In this document: positions 33,771 to 39,591 of the stretch, one piece after another
Layout: each line of letters begins with the position of its first letter
Position numbering within the stretch: the first letter of the stretch is position 1
From: Erysipelotrichaceae bacterium
GTDB lineage: Bacteria > Bacillota_I > Bacilli_A > RFN20 > CAG-826
Reading direction: 5' to 3'
Length of the DNA: 39,591 bases
Assembly: GCA_012518455.1 (NCBI GenBank)
Contig: JAAYSA010000030.1
Coordinates: 1 to 39,591 of the forward strand
Notes under the pieces: model-generated
Databases searched by the model: none
What the model saw: only the letters and a program-made list of their open reading frames with translations
Told to the model about the DNA's origin: nothing
Position numbers and translations under genes: made by a program

Positions 33771-34337
33771 ATGAGAATACCAGAAAAAGATATTCGTTGG
33801 TATGTTGTATCAACCCAATCAGGTCGTGAAAATCGAATTAAAGATTATATTTTATCTCGAAAGACCTCAATGGATTTAGAAGAAAATATTTATCGCGTTA
33901 TCGTTGCAGAAATTGAAGTTGATGTTATTGATAAAGAAACCGGTTTACCTAGTGGTAAGAAGAGAATGAAAAACCTCTATCCTGGATATGTCTTTGTTGA
34001 AATGCTAATGAGTGATGAGGCTTGGTTCGTAGTTCGTAATACGCCGGGGGTTACTGGTTTTATCGGTTCAAGCGGAAAAGGTGCAAAACCCTTCCCTGTT
34101 CCAGATGATGAAATTGAACCAATATTAAAAAGACTTGGTATCATTAGTAAAGAAATGTATGAAAGTTACAATGAAGGCGATACAGTTAGAATTATTACGG
34201 GTCCTTTAGAAGGAACAGAAGGAACAATTATTGAGTTTGATAAAGATACAGGTAACTTAGTAATTGAATCATTAATCTTCGGACGTCCGCAAAGAATTGA
34301 AACAAACTTTGCTGATACTGAAAAAATTAACGAATAA
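33771..34337 (+). CDS. nusG: Transcription termination/antitermination protein NusG
   Basis: RWYVVSTQSGRENRIKDYIL...NLYPGYVFVEMLMSDEAWFVVRNTPGVTGFIGSSGKGAKPFPV; KOW motif GDTVRIITGPLEGTEGTI. Confidence 0.97.
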   Translation: MRIPEKDIRWYVVSTQSGRENRIKDYILSRKTSMDLEENIYRVIVAEIEVDVIDKETGLPSGKKRMKNLYPGYVFVEMLMSDEAWFVVRNTPGVTGFIGSSGKGAKPFPVPDDEIEPILKRLGIISKEMYESYNEGDTVRIITGPLEGTEGTIIEFDKDTGNLVIESLIFGRPQRIETNFADTEKINE

Positions 34338-34338
34338 G

Positions 34339-34363
34339 AAAACGGGGTCTGACCCCGTTTTTT
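34339..34363. terminator. Intrinsic terminator between convergent nusG and ktrA (potentially bidirectional)
   Basis: AAAACGGGG-TCTGA-CCCCGTTTT with T-tract. Confidence 0.88.
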
Positions 34364-34368
34364 AGTGT

Positions 34369-35097
34369 CTATTTTTTAGTGTCTTTTCTTTTTGTTCGTC
34401 TTGGTTTCTTTTTCTTATTATTAACTGATGAAGGTTCACGATTAATAAAATCGCCAAAATCTTCAATATCACGCCTTGTACCAACGACATGGATTATATC
34501 TTTTGGGCTAAGAGTATCAGCAGCTCGAGGCGAAAACATTTTATGACCTCTTTGAATAAGAATTATATTAATACCAAATTGGTTTCTAGCATCAAGAGCA
34601 AGAATAGGAATGGGGACAAAATCTTCACGAATTGTGATTTTAACAACTGAATAATTTCCGCCTAAATTGTAATAATCAAGAAAGTCTTCGTTCCCAATTC
34701 TGTTTGCAAGACCAATACCAGCTAATTTTTGGGGAGTAACAATTTCATCTGCTCCTAATTTTCTGATAATATCAATATAATTTTCGTTATCCATTCTTAC
34801 GGTTATGTGTGGAACCCCTAAGTCTTTTAAAAGAGCAGTTGTTAAAATACTAGCAACATCATTGTCCCCAAAACAGACGATGGCATGAGTGCATTCTTTT
34901 GCTCCGACCTCAATTAATGCCTTTTCATTGGTACTATCTGCAATAAAGGCAGTAGAAACAAAGTGACTAACTTTGTTAATAGCATCTACTGATACATCAA
35001 TAGCAGTTACATCACGATCTAGACGGACAAGTTCTTCAACAATTGAAAGACCAAATTGACCAAGTCCGATAACTAAATAACTTTTTCTTTTTCTCAT
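34369..35097 (-). CDS. ktrA: Potassium uptake regulatory subunit KtrA/TrkA (RCK)
   Basis: YLVIGLGQFGLSIVEELVRLDRDVTAIDVSVDAINKV; RCK-N and RCK-C; adjacent to ktrB. Confidence 0.93.
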   Translation of the reverse strand: MRKRKSYLVIGLGQFGLSIVEELVRLDRDVTAIDVSVDAINKVSHFVSTAFIADSTNEKALIEVGAKECTHAIVCFGDNDVASILTTALLKDLGVPHITVRMDNENYIDIIRKLGADEIVTPQKLAGIGLANRIGNEDFLDYYNLGGNYSVVKITIREDFVPIPILALDARNQFGINIILIQRGHKMFSPRAADTLSPKDIIHVVGTRRDIEDFGDFINREPSSVNNKKKKPRRTKRKDTKK

Positions 35098-35109
35098 AAT
35101 ATACTCCTC

Positions 35110-36474
35110 CTAACCGACAATTAAGTCTGTTTCTATATATTTGAAATTTTCTTTTTGGTGTCTATGCATTGAGTTAGAAACAACCGACATAATTGTCATT
35201 GGTCCAACTCGCCCAAAGAACATTAAAAATATTAATATTAATTTACTTCCTACGCTAAGAGAAGGAGTAATACCCCATGATAGACCTGTGGTAGAGAAAG
35301 CACTAACTACTTCAAATAGAATTGGCTCTGTTGTCCAGCCCTTAGCTAATATAAATCGATTATTGACTTCTATAGCACTAATAATAGAATAAGACAAAAT
35401 GAGGGTTAAAAATACAATAATTAATAAAGTAACGGCTTGAATAAATGTTTTTATTGTAAAAGAGCGGTTAAATGCATTACTTTTTCTACCTCTAATAAAG
35501 GAAATAATTGTGGCTAAAATAACAAAAACAGTTGTAACTTTTAAGCCTCCTCCCGTACTAAGTGGACCCACACCAGTAATCATAAGAAGTAAAACAATTA
35601 TTCGCGCAAAAGGATTCATATTTGGAATATGATAAACAGAAAAACCTGCTGTTCTACTTGAAACGCTTAAGAAAAAGGCTTGAATAATTGAAAGTGGCTC
35701 TGCATTTTTAAGGTTTAATACATAATAAAAAAACATTCCAAAAAGAATTAAAATACTAGTCATTAAAATTACAACTTTTGAATGAATAGACCAGAATTTT
35801 GCACGATTAGCCTTCAAAATGTCGCGTATTGTTAAAAAGCCTAAACCACCCAAAATAACGAGAATTGCAGTATTTAGCATAATGATGTAATTGTTTCTAA
35901 ATGGTTCTAGGGAATCTGCTCCAATTAAATCAAAACCGGCATTATTAAATGAAGAGATACTATGAAAAACAGCTTTTCCAAGTCCAGGAAGAGGTCCGTA
36001 TATAGGTACAAAAACAAATAAAAATGGAATAACTCCACAAAGCTCAATTACAAAAGAAATAAGTATCATTGATCTAACTAAACTAATAACACCTTCAAAT
36101 GTTTTAAAAGAAAGTGCTTCTTTAACTAAGTAGCGATCACTTGCAGCAAGTCTTTTGTTAAAAAGCGTGAATATAAATGTAAAAATTGTAATAAAACCAA
36201 GTCCACCAATTTGGATAAGAACGGCCATTACAATTTTCCCATATACAGTCATAGTATTAACAACATTAGGAAAAACATTTAGTCCGGTAACGCAAACACA
36301 AGAAGTCGATAAGAAAAGCGCATTAACAAAAGATGGCCAGTTATTATCTTGATAAGCAGCAGGAAACGCTAAAAGAAACGCGCCAAAAAGAATAACAGAT
36401 AGGAATGAAATTAATACTGCTGCATAAGGAGAAATTTTGAATTTTTTAAATAACTTAAACACTTTGTTTACCAA
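35110..36474 (-). CDS. ktrB: Potassium uptake transmembrane subunit KtrB/TrkH family
   Basis: Multi-TM; STSCVCVTGLNV, SSFNNAGFDL, SVSSRTAGFS, SAFSTTGLSWG pore-loop motifs; TTG start. Confidence 0.93.
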   Translation of the reverse strand: MVNKVFKLFKKFKISPYAAVLISFLSVILFGAFLLAFPAAYQDNNWPSFVNALFLSTSCVCVTGLNVFPNVVNTMTVYGKIVMAVLIQIGGLGFITIFTFIFTLFNKRLAASDRYLVKEALSFKTFEGVISLVRSMILISFVIELCGVIPFLFVFVPIYGPLPGLGKAVFHSISSFNNAGFDLIGADSLEPFRNNYIIMLNTAILVILGGLGFLTIRDILKANRAKFWSIHSKVVILMTSILILFGMFFYYVLNLKNAEPLSIIQAFFLSVSSRTAGFSVYHIPNMNPFARIIVLLLMITGVGPLSTGGGLKVTTVFVILATIISFIRGRKSNAFNRSFTIKTFIQAVTLLIIVFLTLILSYSIISAIEVNNRFILAKGWTTEPILFEVVSAFSTTGLSWGITPSLSVGSKLILIFLMFFGRVGPMTIMSVVSNSMHRHQKENFKYIETDLIVG

Positions 36475-36631
36475 TTTTCTATCTTATAATTATAAAGTTT
36501 ATTGCCTAATTTTCCAATAGGACTAACCAAAAAAAACATTGACCAAACCTTAAAAACGGTTAACAAAGTTAAAAGAAAAACCGTATAAAAGCGCCTTTTT
36601 TATAAAAAAAGGCAAAAATATCATTTTCTTG

Positions 36632-36660
36632 TTGAATTTTAAATTTAAATGAGGTATTGT
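36632..36660 (+). promoter_or_regulatory. Putative promoter for rplK-rplA
   Basis: TTGAAT, 17-nt spacer, TATTGT. Confidence 0.5.
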
Positions 36661-36668
36661 AGAACACG

Positions 36669-36746
36669 AAGCATTTTATGCGCGTATATGCGTATACGCG
36701 AATGCTTAGCGTTGTGGGAGGAAGTACGATTATTCCTACTACCACA
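36669..36746 (+). promoter_or_regulatory. Structured rplK-rplA 5' leader, two hairpins
   Basis: AAGCATT-TTATG-CGCGTATA-TGCG-TATACGCG-AATGCTT; second hairpin TGTGG-G-AGGAA...TTCCT-ACTA-CCACA. Confidence 0.65.
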
Positions 36747-36778
36747 GCACGGACAAATCTAAAAAGGAGGAAAGTCAC

Positions 36779-37192
36779 GTGAGTAAAAGAATCGCAAAAG
36801 TCGTAAAACTCGAACTAATCGGTGGCGAAGCAAAACCGGGTCCTAAGCTTGCATCAGCTGGGATAGTAATGCCAAAGTTTTGCACGGACTTTAACGCCAA
36901 AACCGCTGACCGCCGTGGTCAAGTAGTTCCAGTTATCATTACGGCATATGAAGACAAATCATTTGATTTCGTCATCAAAACAACACCAGTTACTATCTTG
37001 CTTAAAGAAAAAGCTGGTATCAACAAGGCTTCAGCCACGCCTAACAAAGATAAAGTTGGCAAAATTAACAGAGCCCAACTCCGCGAAATCGCTGAGTACA
37101 AAATGCCAGACCTTAACTGCAATGACATCGAAGCTGCGATGCGAATTGTTGAAGGATCTGCTCGTAATATGGGCATTACGGTAGAAGACTAA
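36779..37192 (+). CDS. rplK: 50S ribosomal protein L11 (GTG start)
   Basis: L11 order and motifs (KLELIGGEAKPGPKLASAGI...FDFVIKTTPVTILLKEKAGI); AAAGGAGG SD. Confidence 0.96.
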   Translation: MSKRIAKVVKLELIGGEAKPGPKLASAGIVMPKFCTDFNAKTADRRGQVVPVIITAYEDKSFDFVIKTTPVTILLKEKAGINKASATPNKDKVGKINRAQLREIAEYKMPDLNCNDIEAAMRIVEGSARNMGITVED

Positions 37193-37234
37193 GTGGAAGA
37201 GTTAACTTCTCGTTAGAACCACAGGAGGAAAATT

Positions 37235-37918
37235 ATGAAAAGAGGAAAAAAGTACAGAGCAGCCGTTGAACTTGTTGAAAAAGGCAAGATCTACGAACTA
37301 GAAGAAGCAGTTGCTCTTGTTAAAAAAACATCAACAACCAAATTTGATGCAACCGTTGATGCTTCCTTCCGCCTCAATGTTGACCCACGTCAAGCAGATC
37401 AACAAATCCGCGGAACTCTCGTTTTACCACACGGCACTGGTAAAACTAAAGTCGTCTTAGCAATTACCCAACGCGTTGATGATGCTCTAAGTCATGGAGC
37501 AGACTTCGCTGGTGGAAAAGAAATGCTAGACAAAATCAAAAATGAAAACTGGTTTGGATTTGATGTAATCGTTGCAACACCAGACATGATGGGCGAATTA
37601 GGCAAAATGGGCCGAATTCTTGGTCCAAAAGGCTTAATGCCAAACCCAAAACTTGGTACTGTTACAACTGATTTAGCAAAAGCAATCCACGAAATCAAAG
37701 CTGGTAAGGTTGAATATCGTGTTGACCGTAATGCTAATATGCACGTTAGCATTGGTAAAGTCAGCTTCGACGATGAAAAACTTATCGAAAACTTAAACGC
37801 CTTATGCGAAAGGGTTGTTAGAGTCCGCCCTGCATCCGTCAAAGGCACCTACATTAAAAACGCCGTACTCTCCACGACGATGGGACCGGCAGTGCCCTTT
37901 ACTTTCAAAGGTCGCTAA
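37235..37918 (+). CDS. rplA: 50S ribosomal protein L1
   Basis: [89 protein letters not shown]. Confidence 0.98.
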   Translation: MKRGKKYRAAVELVEKGKIYELEEAVALVKKTSTTKFDATVDASFRLNVDPRQADQQIRGTLVLPHGTGKTKVVLAITQRVDDALSHGADFAGGKEMLDKIKNENWFGFDVIVATPDMMGELGKMGRILGPKGLMPNPKLGTVTTDLAKAIHEIKAGKVEYRVDRNANMHVSIGKVSFDDEKLIENLNALCERVVRVRPASVKGTYIKNAVLSTTMGPAVPFTFKGR

Positions 37919-37929
37919 AATCGTCATTA

Positions 37930-38034
37930 TAAGATATCAATATACCGAAGAAAGCAACGGGCACTGCCTTAATTAAGTTGCCGAGGTCTAGATAGAAAAG
38001 ATCTTACGTAAAACGTACCAATGGATATTGATAC
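37930..38034 (+). promoter_or_regulatory. Ribosomal protein L10 leader (L10_leader-type autoregulatory RNA)
   Basis: Outer stem TATCAATAT/ATATTGATA; ACCGAAGAAAGCAACGGGCACTGCCTTAATTAAGTTGCCGAGGTC with GCAAC/GTTGC stem, resembling the known L10 leader; directly upstream of rplJ. Confidence 0.88.
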
Positions 38035-38064
38035 CTCACTACATTACTAAAAGGAGGTAGAACT

Positions 38065-38553
38065 ATGAATCACAACACCTTAGAAGCTAAAAAAGCGATT
38101 GTAAATGAAGTTGTTGAAGCTGCAAAAGCTCATAATTCAATGGTTGTCGTTGAATATCGTGGCTTATCGGTTTCAGAAATGACCGAACTTCGACGTGAAC
38201 TTCGTGAAAATGATGCACGCATGGTTATTTATAAAAATTCTATGGTTCAAAGAGCCGTTAGTGAATTAAATAAACCAGAATTAAGTGAATATTTAACTGG
38301 TCCAAATGCGTTCGTCTTCTCAAAAGACACAATTGCTGGACCACGTGTCATTAGCAAGTTTGCTCGTCGTAACGAACATATCGTTATTAAAGGCGGTCTT
38401 CTTGATGGCAGAGTCCTTGATGCTGAAGGAGTCAAAGCGATTGGAAAATTACCAGGTCGCGAAGGCTTGATCTCAATGTTCTTATCGGTGCTTGAGGCAC
38501 CAATTCGCCAATTTGCTGCCACAGTTAAAGCTGTTGCAGAGGCCAAACAATAA
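38065..38553 (+). CDS. rplJ: 50S ribosomal protein L10
   Basis: VVEYRGLSVSEMTELRRELRENDARMVIYKNSMVQRAV; SD AAGGAGG. Confidence 0.97.
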   Translation: MNHNTLEAKKAIVNEVVEAAKAHNSMVVVEYRGLSVSEMTELRRELRENDARMVIYKNSMVQRAVSELNKPELSEYLTGPNAFVFSKDTIAGPRVISKFARRNEHIVIKGGLLDGRVLDAEGVKAIGKLPGREGLISMFLSVLEAPIRQFAATVKAVAEAKQ

Positions 38554-38574
38554 TTGCCTTAGGAGGAAAATATC

Positions 38575-38952
38575 ATGGCAAAACTAGAAATTAAAGATAT
38601 TATCGCGTCATTAAAAGAAATGACCGTCGTCGAACTAAACGAATTAGTTAAAGCTGTTGAAGAAGAATTCGGTGTTACCGCTGCTGTAGCAGTTGCTGGC
38701 CCAGCCGTACACGAAGAAGAAGAAGCAGTTGCCAAAGGACCAAGCGAAGTCAATTTAATCCTTACTTCATTTGGTCAAACAAAAGTTCCTGTCATTAAAG
38801 CCGTCCAAGCTATTACTGGCTTAGGCTTAATGGATGCTAAGAAACTCGTTGACAGCGCTCCTGCTACAATTAAAGAAAAAATCTCTCCAGTTGAAGCAGA
38901 AGAACACAAAAAGGCGCTTGTCGCAGCAGGCGCTGAAGTTGAAATTAAATAA
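38575..38952 (+). CDS. rplL: 50S ribosomal protein L7/L12
   Basis: MTVVELNELVKAVEEEFGVTAA...KVPVIKAVQAITGLGLMDAKKLVDSAPATIKE. Confidence 0.97.
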   Translation: MAKLEIKDIIASLKEMTVVELNELVKAVEEEFGVTAAVAVAGPAVHEEEEAVAKGPSEVNLILTSFGQTKVPVIKAVQAITGLGLMDAKKLVDSAPATIKEKISPVEAEEHKKALVAAGAEVEIK

Positions 38953-38966
38953 GAATTTTGACTTTC

Positions 38967-39000
38967 AAACCCACTTTACGCATACGCGCAGTGGGTTTTC
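38967..39000 (+). terminator. Intrinsic terminator after rplL
   Basis: AAACCCACT-TTACGCATACGCGC-AGTGGGTTTT. Confidence 0.82.
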
Positions 39001-39026
39001 TGGCATTTATAAGGGGAGGTGAATGA

Positions 39027-39591
39027 ATGAGTCAATACTTTGAAAACGACCCAAAAGTCAAATCAAATCCACGCTTACTTCACTATCTTTTTCATGGTGA
39101 ATCATTCTCCTTCCATACTGATGCTGGCGTCTTTTCTAAAAATACGATTGATGAAGGAAGCATTGCCCTTCTTGAAGTCGTACGTGCTAAGCCCCTTAAC
39201 GGACCAATTCTTGATGTTGGCTGCGGTTATGGGGTTTTAGGCATTATTTTAGAAAGAATTAGTCAGCAATCGGTAACGATGTTTGATGTCAACAAAAGAG
39301 CCGTTGAGTTAGCTAAAAAAAACATTGTGCTAAATGAATGTAAAAATGCAAAAGCTCATGTTGCAAGTGATTACTCAAATTTAAAAGAAGGCTCTTTTGA
39401 CACAATCGTCATAAATCCACCTATAAGAGCAGGAAAAAAAGTTATTTATCCGCTCTTAGAAGGCGCTTATGACTATCTAGCCTTTAGCGGATCATTGTAC
39501 TTTGTTATGCGCCGAACTCATGGAGCAAAAAGTGCAGCTAAAGTTGTTCAAGCTAAATTTAATAACTGTACATTAGTTAAAAAAGATAAAG
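39027..39591 (+). CDS. RsmC-like class I SAM-dependent methyltransferase (YbxB-type), truncated by window end
   Basis: MSQYFENDPKVKSNPRLLHYLFHGESFSFHTDAGVFSKNTID...ILDVGCGYGVLGIILE...DTIVINPPIRAGKKV; SD GGGGAGG; position between rplL and expected rpoB. Confidence 0.9.
   Translation, partial: MSQYFENDPKVKSNPRLLHYLFHGESFSFHTDAGVFSKNTIDEGSIALLEVVRAKPLNGPILDVGCGYGVLGIILERISQQSVTMFDVNKRAVELAKKNIVLNECKNAKAHVASDYSNLKEGSFDTIVINPPIRAGKKVIYPLLEGAYDYLAFSGSLYFVMRRTHGAKSAAKVVQAKFNNCTLVKKDK

Noticed and set aside
36475-36600. c-di-AMP (ydaO) riboswitch upstream of ktrB
   Set aside because: The segment is short and AT-rich with no conserved ydaO elements that I recognise.

Overview
This 39.6-kb window is a low-GC chromosomal segment from a Bacilli/Mollicutes-type bacterium (lineage inferred from gene content and order). 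It uses standard stop codons and is almost entirely core genes. Left to right: the 3' part of pcrA/uvrD, then ligA, gatCAB and a minus-strand M28 lipoprotein peptidase. Next come a queuosine cluster (queT-tgt-queA-queH) and a merged S10-spc-alpha ribosomal operon (rpsJ to rplQ, with secY, adk, map, infA and rpoA, and no rpmD). After that are a cassette of an FAD-dependent (geranylgeranyl-reductase-like) oxidoreductase and an MFS/GPH transporter, a small membrane protein, cysS, mgtC-like, rlmB, a SigH-like sigma factor, rpmG, secE and nusG. Reverse-strand ktrA/ktrB lie inside the usual nusG-rplK junction, followed by rplK-rplA, an L10 leader, rplJ-rplL and the start of an RsmC-like methyltransferase. 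The ORF track omits rpmJ, rpmG and the truncated methyltransferase; I add them here. I do not see a clear new defence or mobile system. The observations most worth checking are a roughly 160-bp GC-rich patch inside adk, an apparent frameshift at an A7 tract at the transporter start, inverted repeats in the promoter regions of the FAD/MFS cassette and rpmG, a 24-bp alternating purine/pyrimidine hairpin in the rplK leader, a 10-nt complementarity between the rplA 3' end and the L10 leader, and long charged extensions on several ribosomal proteins.
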